Positions 1-6,624 of a stretch of DNA of 9,811 nt are shown here, piece by piece (the first letter of the stretch is position 1; each line of letters opens with the position of its first letter). The translations under genes and the position numbers were made by a program. The notes under the pieces are model-generated. The model was not told where the DNA came from. It ran no database searches and was given only the letters and a program-made list of their open reading frames with translations. The stretch is from Dehalococcoides sp. (lineage in GTDB: Bacteria; Chloroflexota; Dehalococcoidia; Dehalococcoidales; RBG-16-60-22): positions 1 through 9,811 of the forward strand of contig DAOUZD010000017.1 of NCBI GenBank assembly GCA_030665795.1, in the 5' to 3' direction.

Positions 1-258
1 CGTCCCGCGTCCGGCGATTTTCGTTTCATTATGCTCGGTTCTCGGGTCGGAGAAAGTGGTGCGTAAGGAGCGAGGCCAGGGTGCCGGCTCAAAGATGATG
101 CAGTCAACGGGACAAACGCCGGACTTCAGGCAAACGCCGCAGTCCACGCACTCGTCCTCGTCGATGACGGCAACATCATCCTTCATGCTGATGGCTTCCA
201 TTGGGCAATAGGGTATGCATACCTCGCAAGCGATACAGATGTCTCCATCAATTCTCAT
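1..258 (-). CDS. 4Fe-4S dicluster ferredoxin-domain protein, partial (runs off left edge)
   Basis: Reading leftward from ATG at 256-258, 86 codons stay open to the window edge. Residues 8-19 hold a standard cluster motif (C8, C11, C14, C18, then Pro). Residues 37-50 hold a second one, C37, C40, C43, C49-Pro, with five residues instead of the usual three before the last Cys. Such proteins carry two [4Fe-4S] clusters and shuttle electrons in the cytoplasm. After the clusters the chain continues for over 30 residues with a Pro-, Arg- and Glu-containing tail, so it is more than a minimal ferredoxin. A good ribosome site (AGGTGG, about 6 bases ahead) supports the start. It lies 33 bases after dctM1 with no terminator between, so it is probably the fourth gene of that operon. 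The redox partner is unknown; it may lie beyond the edge. Confidence 0.85.
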   Translation of the reverse strand, partial: MRIDGDICIACEVCIPYCPMEAISMKDDVAVIDEDECVDCGVCLKSGVCPVDCIIFEPAPWPRSLRTTFSDPRTEHNETKIAGRGT

Positions 259-291
259 GAATTTCCACCTCTCTTCCTAATTTTTATGTGC

Positions 292-1632
292 TTAGCCGAC
301 AATAATGCTGGGGAGCCACAGGACCAATTGTGGAAAGAGAGTGATTACAACTAACCCCACCAGAATCAGGCAGATATAAGGCCAAACACCCCTGATAATA
401 TCCCCAACTTCCACTCCTGGTGGAGCCACACCTTTGAGATAGAAGATGGCATGGGCATTGGGTGGGCTCAGGAACCCCGTCTGGTAACAGACACAGACGG
501 CGATGGCAAACCAGAGGGCGTCAAAGCCGAGTGCTGCCGCCACCGGGGTGAACAGGGGGACAACAATGAATATGGAGCCAATCCATTCGATTAACATGCC
601 CAGGATAAACACCATGAACATCATGACGGCGAAAGAAGCCCACTTGCCTCCGGGCACGGCGGCTAGTACTTGGGTGGCAAATTTACCGCCCCCCAGGTAG
701 GTGAAAACGCTGCAAAAGATACTCGCCCCTACTACCAGCAGCATTATGAAGCCGGTTATCTTCATCGTTTCATATGTCGTACTCTTCAGAACTGGCCAGT
801 TTAATCGGCGATAGGCAATAGCCAGTAGGGTGGCGATAAAGGCACCGGCACCGGCCGCCTCGGTGGGGGTGGCTATCCCGGCGAAGATGGTGCCCAGCAC
901 TCCCAAAATGAGGAGAATCGGGGGAACCATCTGAAATAACATCCGCGTAATTTTCTGGCTGGTGGGCACGGCTCGTCTTTCCTCCACCGGCAAGGGGGGA
1001 CCCAGTTCAGGCTTTAACCCACACCTGATGGCGATATAGCTCATATATAGTGCCGAAAGGATAAGCCCTGGAACCAAGGCTCCGGCAAATAACTTCCCCA
1101 CTGAAATCTCAGCCATGGGTCCATAAATGACTAACATGATGCTGGGGGGTATGAGGATGCCCAGGGTGCCGCCGGCACAGACAGTACCGCAAGCTAGAGA
1201 TTTACTATAACCCCGATCCAGCATGGGGGGCAGGGCGATTATCCCCATGGTGACCACCGAGGCACCGATGATGCCGGTACAGGCGGCAAAGATGGTGGCG
1301 ACAAAGATGGTGGCCAGGGCCAAGCCACCCCTGAGCCCTCCCATGATAAGATGCATGGTGCCAAAGAGTTTTTCGGCAACTCCGGAATGCCCCAGCATTG
1401 TCCCCATAAAGACGAACAAGGGAACTGCCAGAAGAACATAATTGGTCATCGTCTTATAGGTTTGGGCAATAGCCATACCATAAATCCTGCCTTCTCCCAT
1501 GAAAAGAAGGCCGAAGATAAAGCCCACACCGGCCAAGATGAAGGCCAAGGGAAAGCCGGAAAAGATACCAATGACCAGTGTCCCCAGCATCAGGATAGTA
1601 ATCAGTGCCGGGCTTATCTCTATATTTAACAT
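292..1632 (-). CDS. dctM: TRAP transporter large permease subunit, DctM family (system 1)
   Basis: This 446-residue, very hydrophobic protein is of usual DctM length and should span the membrane about 11-13 times. It is the ion-coupled, elevator-type transport subunit that moves a carboxylate delivered by DctP. Family hallmarks are visible: LLAVPLFVFMG at residues 67-77, the Gly-rich GLRGGLALAT block near 99-108, GTLGILIPPS at 155-164 followed by a YGPMAEISVGKL stretch, and an ATPTEAAGAGA segment in the second half. The start ATG overlaps the end of dctQ1 by 7 bases and has a purine-rich GAGGAAAGAG ribosome site inside dctQ1, so translation is probably coupled. The overall look is closest to the TRAP branch named for mannitol/chloroaromatic uptake (FcbT3-like); that label does not define the substrate. 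The gene is intact. Confidence 0.95.
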   Translation of the reverse strand: MLNIEISPALITILMLGTLVIGIFSGFPLAFILAGVGFIFGLLFMGEGRIYGMAIAQTYKTMTNYVLLAVPLFVFMGTMLGHSGVAEKLFGTMHLIMGGLRGGLALATIFVATIFAACTGIIGASVVTMGIIALPPMLDRGYSKSLACGTVCAGGTLGILIPPSIMLVIYGPMAEISVGKLFAGALVPGLILSALYMSYIAIRCGLKPELGPPLPVEERRAVPTSQKITRMLFQMVPPILLILGVLGTIFAGIATPTEAAGAGAFIATLLAIAYRRLNWPVLKSTTYETMKITGFIMLLVVGASIFCSVFTYLGGGKFATQVLAAVPGGKWASFAVMMFMVFILGMLIEWIGSIFIVVPLFTPVAAALGFDALWFAIAVCVCYQTGFLSPPNAHAIFYLKGVAPPGVEVGDIIRGVWPYICLILVGLVVITLFPQLVLWLPSIIVG

Positions 1633-2141
1633 CTCTTTCCTCTAAAGATAGTTCCCAAGTCACGAATAAAGGTGGTCACCAGTGCCAGTATCAGCAGAAA
1701 AATGGCTATCGGTGCCACCGTCTTGAAGGGATAGATAATATTCCTCCAGGCACTGTCTGAGCTCTCCTCGTGAATCGCCCACGAGATCTGGACCCACTCA
1801 ATCATACGCGGCATGACTATAATCCATAACGGGAAAACCAGGAGCAGGGTGAGGACGGCATCAAGTATCGCCTGGCCACGGGGTGACAGGCGCTGGTATA
1901 ACAGGTCCACCCTGACATGGGCTTTCATGAGGAGCACCCAGGCAAATCCCATGACAAAGACGGTGCCACCCACCATCCGCTGGACCTCGAATGACCATAT
2001 CGTTGGCGCATCAAAGGCATATCTTGAGACAACTTCGTAAACGACAGCTGCTATGAGAAGTAGTATCAGGTAAGAGGTGAGTTTTCCCGCCCACACACAG
2101 ATAAAGTCAATTCCGTTTAAAATGCGTTCCAGAACAACCAT
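1626..2141 (-). CDS. dctQ: TRAP transporter small permease subunit, DctQ family (system 1)
   Basis: DctQ is the four-helix scaffold subunit that pairs with DctM. Hydrophobic helices lie near both ends and in the middle, and family-typical stretches are present: a VVSRYAFDAPTIWSFE-type segment and AHVRVDLLYQRLSPRG, closely matched in dctQ2. I place the start at ATG 2141 (171 residues). An in-frame GTG at 2183 would add 14 residues, but that codon lies in the 3' arm of a strong stem-loop (2170-2216), and the extension has no family-like sequence. The chosen length agrees with the paralogue dctQ2 (169). The ribosome site is weak (GGGATGG about 6 bases ahead). The last 7 bases overlap dctM1. Confidence 0.9.
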   Translation of the reverse strand: MVVLERILNGIDFICVWAGKLTSYLILLLIAAVVYEVVSRYAFDAPTIWSFEVQRMVGGTVFVMGFAWVLLMKAHVRVDLLYQRLSPRGQAILDAVLTLLLVFPLWIIVMPRMIEWVQISWAIHEESSDSAWRNIIYPFKTVAPIAIFLLILALVTTFIRDLGTIFRGKRC

Positions 2142-2169
2142 AACGAACCATCCCGTTTCGTTTACATTT

Positions 2170-2216
2170 ACACTCACCCCCACCCCGATAAATTTAAGTT
2201 TGGCGGGGGTGAGTGT
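2170..2216 (-). promoter_or_regulatory. Stem-loop between dctP1 and dctQ1
   Basis: Arms 2170-2181 and 2205-2216 are perfectly complementary over 12 bases (one arm reads ACACTCACCCCC), around a 23-base loop. The hairpin begins 15 bases after the dctP1 stop. No T-run follows it on the leftward strand, so it is not a classic terminator. A likely role is protecting the dctP1 mRNA 3' end or partly attenuating readthrough into dctQ1/dctM1, as known for other binding-protein transport operons. The role is inferred; the pairing is seen directly. Confidence 0.7.
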
Positions 2217-2231
2217 CTGAGCAAAACTTAG

Positions 2232-3425
2232 CTAGAACTTAGGTGTCTGGTACTGCTCAAAGAGCTTCCACGTTTCCAGGAAGTCTGTTTGGCTCTGGTA
2301 CACCTCGGCGAAAAACGGGTCTTCGGCGCTCTTCGTCTTGTAGAGGTCATCGGATATCTCGTAGAATTGCGCTTGCAACTTATCCGGGATAACCAGAATC
2401 TCCAGGTCATCTAATTCGGCGAAGAACTGGAATGCCTCGGCGTCTTTAATCACCATGTCGGTGTATGCCATTGGGGCAATGGCGTGGTTGACGGCATCGT
2501 AGATTACCTTAAGGTCGTCAGGCAGGGCTGCCCACGAATTGGCATTGACCGCCTCCCACTGTACCGTAGCCGGCTGATGTATCCCCGGAACCATGAGGTA
2601 CTTGGTGATTTCGTAGAAGCCAAGGGCGATATCGACGGACGCATTGGAATACTCCCAGGCGTCCAGAATGCCCTTCTCCCCTGCCGCATAGAGCTCGGCA
2701 CCGGCGATAGTGGTCACCGAAGCGCCAACCCTCGGGTCCTGTAAAACTTCCGCCCAGAACCCCTTGCAGCGGAATTTTACCCCTCTCCAGGCTTCCAGAG
2801 TGTCCATCTTGACATTGGACCAGCAGAAGTCTTCCGGGGTGGTGACATAAGTGTAGCCGGTGTAGCCGAAGTTGAAGGGCTCAAGCACCTCATACATATA
2901 CTCCAGCCCACCAGCGTTCTCAAGCCACGCCACCATTTGCGTCGAGGTAAACCCCATTGGACGGGCGGAGAACAGCGGGGAGGATGGTATTTTGCCAATC
3001 CAGGTGTGCATAGTCGAGTTAAGCGCGTCAATGGTGCCGTCATTGGTGGCATCAAATGCCTCTTTACCGTGCATAATGGCACCAGTCGGGTGAGACTCAA
3101 TGATAAAGCGACCGTTGGTGGCTGCCTCAAGCATTTCGTTGCGTTTGTAAAGCCAGATCATGTTGTGCATGGGGTCACTCCACTGAGCTACTTGCACCCA
3201 TTTGATTACTTTCTCGGGTGCGGCTGGCGCCGGGGCTGGTGCTGGGGCCGGCGCGGGAGCAGGTGCTGGAGCCGGCGCCGGGGCTGGAGCTGGGGCGGGC
3301 GCGGGCGCTGGGGCTGGAGCTGGCGCTGGAGCTGGGGCGGGTGCAGGTGCGGCACAGCCAATAGCAACTAACCCACTAACCAATGCTACCACCAGAACCA
3401 AAGCTAATGTCCGTCTCTTTTTCAT
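2232..3425 (-). CDS. dctP: TRAP transporter solute-binding lipoprotein, DctP family (system 1)
   Basis: The 397-residue receptor captures the substrate outside the membrane and delivers it to DctQM. A lipoprotein signal peptide is visible: KKRR, a hydrophobic core, then VAIG-C24 as lipidation site. Residues 26-67 are 21 uninterrupted Ala-Pro pairs, a stiff tether. The folded domain starts near residue 71. The conserved TRAP arginine that binds the substrate carboxylate is at R219 (GVKFRCKG), followed by the usual AGAELY and GILDAWEY stretches; the W257-E258 pair sits where TakP/FcbT1-type receptors have their Glu-Trp ligand pair. The C-terminus ends in the family-like DPFFAEVYQS helix. The start ATG has AAGGAGG 5 bases ahead. 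It is the first gene of the operon, downstream of a consensus promoter. The substrate is probably an organic or sugar-derived acid. Confidence 0.95.
   Translation of the reverse strand: MKKRRTLALVLVVALVSGLVAIGCAAPAPAPAPAPAPAPAPAPAPAPAPAPAPAPAPAPAPAPAPAPAAPEKVIKWVQVAQWSDPMHNMIWLYKRNEMLEAATNGRFIIESHPTGAIMHGKEAFDATNDGTIDALNSTMHTWIGKIPSSPLFSARPMGFTSTQMVAWLENAGGLEYMYEVLEPFNFGYTGYTYVTTPEDFCWSNVKMDTLEAWRGVKFRCKGFWAEVLQDPRVGASVTTIAGAELYAAGEKGILDAWEYSNASVDIALGFYEITKYLMVPGIHQPATVQWEAVNANSWAALPDDLKVIYDAVNHAIAPMAYTDMVIKDAEAFQFFAELDDLEILVIPDKLQAQFYEISDDLYKTKSAEDPFFAEVYQSQTDFLETWKLFEQYQTPKF
3225..3350 (-). repeat. Hexanucleotide GCNCCN tract coding for (Ala-Pro)21 in dctP1
   Basis: These 126 bases encode residues 26-67 of dctP1 as 21 Ala-Pro pairs. 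The first two bases of every codon are fixed while third bases vary, so the tract is not a pure microsatellite; selection on the protein is likely. A 17-base block recurs exactly at 3283-3299 and 3325-3341, suggesting past block duplication. On the protein it forms a rigid extended linker between the lipid anchor and the binding domain. Confidence 0.95.
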
Positions 3426-3430
3426 TTCTT

Positions 3431-3437
3431 CCTCCTT
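3431..3437 (-). promoter_or_regulatory. Ribosome binding site of dctP1
   Basis: The leftward strand reads AAGGAGG, a full-length Shine-Dalgarno sequence, 5 bases before the ATG at 3425. It is much stronger than the site of dctQ1 in the same operon, which fits high receptor synthesis. Confidence 0.85.
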
Positions 3438-3521
3438 CTAAAATCTTGGAACCAAGCGGTGTGAAAATTCTTTTTAAATGCTATCACCCCCCTTCTCTTT
3501 GACTTGGTATATTGACGACAA

Positions 3522-3550
3522 ATTATAAACGAGTTTTCTCCAAATGTCAA
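3522..3550 (-). promoter_or_regulatory. Consensus sigma70-type promoter for the TRAP 1 operon
   Basis: On the leftward strand TTGACA (plus positions 3545-3550) and TATAAT (3522-3527) are separated by exactly 17 bases. Both hexamers match the housekeeping consensus at all six positions. AT-rich sequence lies upstream of the -35. Predicted transcription start is near 3515, giving a 5' leader of about 90 bases before dctP1. Confidence 0.85.
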
Positions 3551-3629
3551 GAGTTTTTATAAGACAAGCTCTCTTTTTTGGGGTAGCAGGGCGCAAACAT
3601 TATACCAACCAGTAATCCTCCCGAAAATT

Positions 3630-3659
3630 TTTAGAACGCCTGGCAAGTTATGCTATAAT
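3630..3659 (+). promoter_or_regulatory. Extended -10 promoter for the SDR-propeller-kinase operon
   Basis: TGCTATAAT at 3651-3659 is a perfect extended -10 element (TGn followed by TATAAT). The -35 region is poor (TTTAGA at 3630-3635 or TTAGAA at 3631-3636), which extended -10 promoters tolerate and which may mean activator help. The start would fall near 3666, about 20 bases before the ATG. It faces away from the dctP1 promoter, about 80 bases from that promoter's -35, so a shared regulator could act between them. Confidence 0.7.
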
Positions 3660-3686
3660 TCAGTTCAGTAGCTCAGGAGGTAGCTA

Positions 3687-4481
3687 ATGGACGATTTGTT
3701 TAGCTTGCGTGGTAAAGTGGCTATCGTTACCGGTGGTAACGGGGGCATTGGCAAAGGAATTGCCGACGGCCTGGCCTCAGCGGGGAGCGACATTGTGGTC
3801 GCGGCACGCAACGAGGCCAAGACAGCAGAAGCGGTGCAGGACATCAAGGAGAAGTTTGACGTGCGGGTGCTGGGCGTGAATATGGATGTTAGCCAGGAAA
3901 AGAGCATTCAATCCAGGGTGAAGAAAGCCCTTGATGAGTTTGGGCACATCAATATTCTGGTCAATAATGCCGGCGTCAACATCCGCAAGATGCCCCAGGA
4001 ATATACCGTTGAAGAGTGGGACTGGATACTGGACATAAACCTGCGCGGTGCCTTCCTCTGCGCCAAAACAGTTTACCCGACGATGAAGGAGGCTGGGGGT
4101 GGCAAGATTATCAATATCGGCTCAATGACATCGCTCTTTGGCCTGGCGAAGGTTGGCCCCTATGCCTGCAGCAAAGCAGGGATAGTGTCACTAACCTACA
4201 CCCTAGCCCTTGCTTGGGCAAAGGATAACATTCAAGTCAACGCCATCCTGCCGGGGTGGATTGATACTCCCTTAACCGTGTCAGCGCGAAGAGATTTCCC
4301 TGATTTGGGTGAGTTCGCACTTCACCGGACACCGGCCGGCCGATGGGGAAAGCCGGATGATTTAGCCGGGGCAGCGATATTTCTGGCGAGCCATGCTTCC
4401 GACTTCGTGACGGCGGAATACCTAAGAGTGGACGGCGGCTTTGCCCAAGGAACCAACTCAATAAATCCTTCAGGCCGATAA
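3687..4481 (+). CDS. Short-chain dehydrogenase/reductase, sugar-acid (KduD / gluconate 5-dehydrogenase) type
   Basis: This 264-residue protein is a complete classical SDR, a cytoplasmic NAD(P)-dependent oxidoreductase. The Rossmann glycine motif TGGNGGIG covers residues 15-22, NNAG covers 93-96, and the catalytic set is N118, S146, Y159 and K163 (YACSK), followed by PGWIDTP at 189-195. After the second strand comes A40-R41-N42 with no acidic residue, which favours NADP(H) over NAD(H). The opening LFSLRGKVAIVTGG resembles 2-deoxy-D-gluconate 3-dehydrogenase/KduD and gluconate 5-dehydrogenase. Its neighbour, a KDG-type kinase, fits a sugar-acid route. Ribosome site AGGAGGT lies 5 bases before the ATG. 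It is the first gene of a rightward operon. The SDR assignment is firm; the substrate is inferred, and other secondary alcohols are possible. Confidence 0.93.
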   Translation: MDDLFSLRGKVAIVTGGNGGIGKGIADGLASAGSDIVVAARNEAKTAEAVQDIKEKFDVRVLGVNMDVSQEKSIQSRVKKALDEFGHINILVNNAGVNIRKMPQEYTVEEWDWILDINLRGAFLCAKTVYPTMKEAGGGKIINIGSMTSLFGLAKVGPYACSKAGIVSLTYTLALAWAKDNIQVNAILPGWIDTPLTVSARRDFPDLGEFALHRTPAGRWGKPDDLAGAAIFLASHASDFVTAEYLRVDGGFAQGTNSINPSGR

Positions 4482-4549
4482 GCATTCTAAAGAGCGCTAA
4501 TAGTGGTGGAAATACTTCGGAAAGATAAGCTAAAAGGAGGTAGCAAAAT

Positions 4550-5488
4550 ATGCCATACGGTGCCGGTAAATACACTTATGAATTAGTTGATGGGTGGGCA
4601 AAGCTCCCTGAAGGGGAGTCGTTTCGCGACGTTGGTGGGATAGCCATTGATGATACGAACGATAGAGTGTACATACTAAACAGAAGTGACCATCCTATAA
4701 TGGTTCTTGACCGCGCGGGTAACTTGCTGAACATGTGGGGGGAAGGTTTCTTCAACCGTGCTCACGGTAGCTGCCTTGGCCCTGATGGTTCTCTTTACTG
4801 CACTGACGATAGAAACCATATCGTGGCCAAATTCACCCCTGAGGGCAAGCTGCTGATGACACTGGGCACCAAGGGCCAAGCATCAGATACCGGTTACTTC
4901 CGAACCTTCGATTTTTGGGAGAGTCTGGCAAGAATACAACGAGGTGCCCCACCATTCAATCGCCCGACCGGTGTGGCACTGAATTCCTCGGGTGAAATCT
5001 ATATCGCTGATGGTTACGGCAACGCCAAGATACACAAGTTTACCCCTGATGGTAAATTGCTTTTCTCCTGGGGTGAACCGGGGGGTGCCCCGGGCCAGTT
5101 CCGACTTCCCCACAACATCTGGATAGATAAACAGGAGCGCATATGGATTTCAGACCGTGAAAACAGCCGAATCCAGATTTTCAATTCCCGGGGCGAATTT
5201 ATCACCGAATGGACTGATGTCATTCGTCCCACCGATATATTTATCGATGATGAGGAAACGGTATATGTCTCCGAGTTATGCCTGCGGGTGAGCATATTTA
5301 CGATTGATGGTAAGCTACTGGCACGCTGGGGTAACGAAGGCAAAGACAAGGAAACCGCCCTGTTCCATGCGCCTCACGCCATCGCCGTTGACTCACGGGG
5401 GGACCTATATGTCGGTGAAGTCTCCATGACGAATGCCGGGGTTGACAAAGGCCCCAGAACGGTGCAGAAGTTTGCCAGAATAACTTAA
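4550..5488 (+). CDS. NHL-repeat beta-propeller protein, PAL-like (peptidyl-hydroxyglycine amidating lyase family)
   Basis: The 312-residue protein has no signal peptide and is built from repeated NHL blades, such as RPTGVALNSSGEIYIADGYG (138-157) and LPHNIWIDKQERIWISDREN (186-205). It resembles the lyase half of peptide-amidating enzymes. From memory of rat PAL, the zinc ligands H585/H690/H786 correspond here to H72, H188 and H276, Y654 to Y156, and R533/R706 to R45 (NRSDH) and R203 (DREN). The Asp after the third His in PAL is Ala (A277) here. PAL splits hydroxyglycine peptides into an amide and glyoxylate; the cytoplasmic location and sugar-acid neighbours argue for a different small substrate, or a lactonase role. 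Ribosome site AAAGGAGG lies 9 bases before the ATG. It sits 68 bases after the SDR gene. The fold is firm; the function is open. Confidence 0.9.
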   Translation: MPYGAGKYTYELVDGWAKLPEGESFRDVGGIAIDDTNDRVYILNRSDHPIMVLDRAGNLLNMWGEGFFNRAHGSCLGPDGSLYCTDDRNHIVAKFTPEGKLLMTLGTKGQASDTGYFRTFDFWESLARIQRGAPPFNRPTGVALNSSGEIYIADGYGNAKIHKFTPDGKLLFSWGEPGGAPGQFRLPHNIWIDKQERIWISDRENSRIQIFNSRGEFITEWTDVIRPTDIFIDDEETVYVSELCLRVSIFTIDGKLLARWGNEGKDKETALFHAPHAIAVDSRGDLYVGEVSMTNAGVDKGPRTVQKFARIT

Positions 5489-5529
5489 TCATTCTCACAT
5501 TGAAGTAAAAATACTTCAGGGAGGTAAAT

Positions 5530-6522
5530 ATGTATGACATAGTCGCCTTTGGTGAAGTACAGTTAAGGCTTTGTCCCCCCCATTTTCAAAGGCTCGAACA
5601 GGCAACGAGCCTTGACGTCAATATTGGTGGTGCGGAACTTAATGTCCTAGTCGCCGCGGCAAGGCTAGGGCTTAAAACGTCCTACGTCACCCGACTGCCC
5701 CGAAACCCACTGGGCAGGATGGCGCAAAACAAAGCCCGAGAGCAGGGCGTCGATACCTCACACATTCTCTGGGCGGATGGGGATAGGCTAGGCGTCTATT
5801 TTCTTGAGCTCGGAGCACTGCCCCGTGCCAGTTCGATTCTCTACGACCGGGCTGGGTCGGCGATATCAAAGATACAGCCGGGCATGGTTGACTGGAATAG
5901 CATCTTTTCCCAGACGAGGGTATTTCACGTCACCGGAATCACTCCGGCGCTAAGCAGTAGCGCTTTAGCGACCACGACTGAGGCCCTGACTAAAGCTCGA
6001 GAAAAAGGACTGCTGGTTAGTTTTGACCTTAACTATCGGGCCAGACTCTGGAGTCAGGAACAGGCGAAAGCGGGACTATCGCCGCTGATGCAATACGTTG
6101 ATATCTTAATCACTACCGAGGAGGATACGGCTCGGGTATTCCAAATTGAAGGTAAGGACTGGAAGGAGGTAGCGCAAAAGCTTGCTTCGACCTTTAATTT
6201 CAAAGTGGTGGCGATAACGTTGCGGGAAAATATTACGGTGTGGCGAAACAACTGGACAGCCATTGTCTTAGCGGACGGCAAGATTTATGAAGACCGGAAA
6301 TATGAGGTTGAGGTTGTGGACCGGGTCGGGAGTGGAGATGCTTTCGCGGCTGGCTTTCTTTACAGTTACCTTACCCGGAAAGAGGACATTGAGGTAGCAC
6401 TTAAATACGGAAATGCGGCGGCGGTGCTAAAACATTCCTGCCCGGGAGATTTGGCCTGGTTTACTCTGGAAGAGGTGGAAAAACTGATAGCTGGCGGAGG
6501 TGACCTCAGAATAAGTCGCTGA
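5530..6522 (+). CDS. kdgK: PfkB-family sugar kinase, probable 2-keto-3-deoxygluconate kinase
   Basis: This 330-residue ribokinase-fold enzyme would phosphorylate 2-keto-3-deoxygluconate (KDG) with ATP to KDG-6-phosphate in the cytoplasm, an Entner-Doudoroff-type step. The substrate-side motif IGGAELNV is at 32-39. KDG-kinase-like positions include Y90 (GVYFLE), Y105/R107 (YDRAGSA) and R170 (FDLNYRARLW). The C-terminal PfkB signature DRVGSGDAF at 264-272 supplies the anion hole and base D270; the common DTxGAGD is changed to DRVGSGD. Length and motifs are complete. GGGAGG lies 5 bases before the ATG. It is the third gene, 41 bases after the propeller gene, and ends just before a terminator. 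Another 2-keto sugar acid or a fructose-type sugar cannot be excluded. Confidence 0.85.
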   Translation: MYDIVAFGEVQLRLCPPHFQRLEQATSLDVNIGGAELNVLVAAARLGLKTSYVTRLPRNPLGRMAQNKAREQGVDTSHILWADGDRLGVYFLELGALPRASSILYDRAGSAISKIQPGMVDWNSIFSQTRVFHVTGITPALSSSALATTTEALTKAREKGLLVSFDLNYRARLWSQEQAKAGLSPLMQYVDILITTEEDTARVFQIEGKDWKEVAQKLASTFNFKVVAITLRENITVWRNNWTAIVLADGKIYEDRKYEVEVVDRVGSGDAFAAGFLYSYLTRKEDIEVALKYGNAAAVLKHSCPGDLAWFTLEEVEKLIAGGGDLRISR

Positions 6523-6548
6523 ATAAAATTCATATAGTATAAACTGGT

Positions 6549-6600
6549 AGCGGCACTGTTTAGGCTCTGCTTTAGAAATTTAAACAGTGCCGCTTTATTC
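6549..6600 (+). terminator. Rho-independent terminator after the kinase gene
   Basis: Arms 6549-6562 (AGCGGCACTGTTTA) and 6581-6594 are perfectly complementary over 14 bases, with an 18-base loop. A T-rich tail (TTTATTCTC) follows on the plus strand. It lies 27 bases after the kinase stop, so it closes the rightward operon. The leftward TRAP 2 operon converges on the same hairpin, but the T-run is poor in that direction. Confidence 0.82.
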
Positions 6601-6624
6601 TCAATTTAATTTGCTTTTACCGCA

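Noticed and set aside
2142..2183. Upstream GTG start for dctQ1
   Set aside because: It lies in a hairpin arm, adds 14 residues without family resemblance, and makes the protein longer than its paralogue.
3225..3350. Possible CRISPR or minisatellite array
   Set aside because: There are no spacers; the repeat is six bases long, in frame and codes for Ala-Pro.
2937..3371. Plus-strand open frame rich in Trp, Arg and Gly opposite dctP1
   Set aside because: The composition is the out-of-frame antisense reading of the Ala-Pro tract; the other-frame Gly-Ala reading at 3202-3441 is the same artefact.
3549..3577. Possible terminator (AGAG ... CTCT followed by a T-run) between the divergent promoters
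   Set aside because: The stem is only about four base pairs and no gene reads into it on that strand.
4237..4575. Minus-strand open frame overlapping the SDR end and the propeller start
   Set aside because: It is antisense to two clear genes and covers their ribosome site; nothing supports translation.
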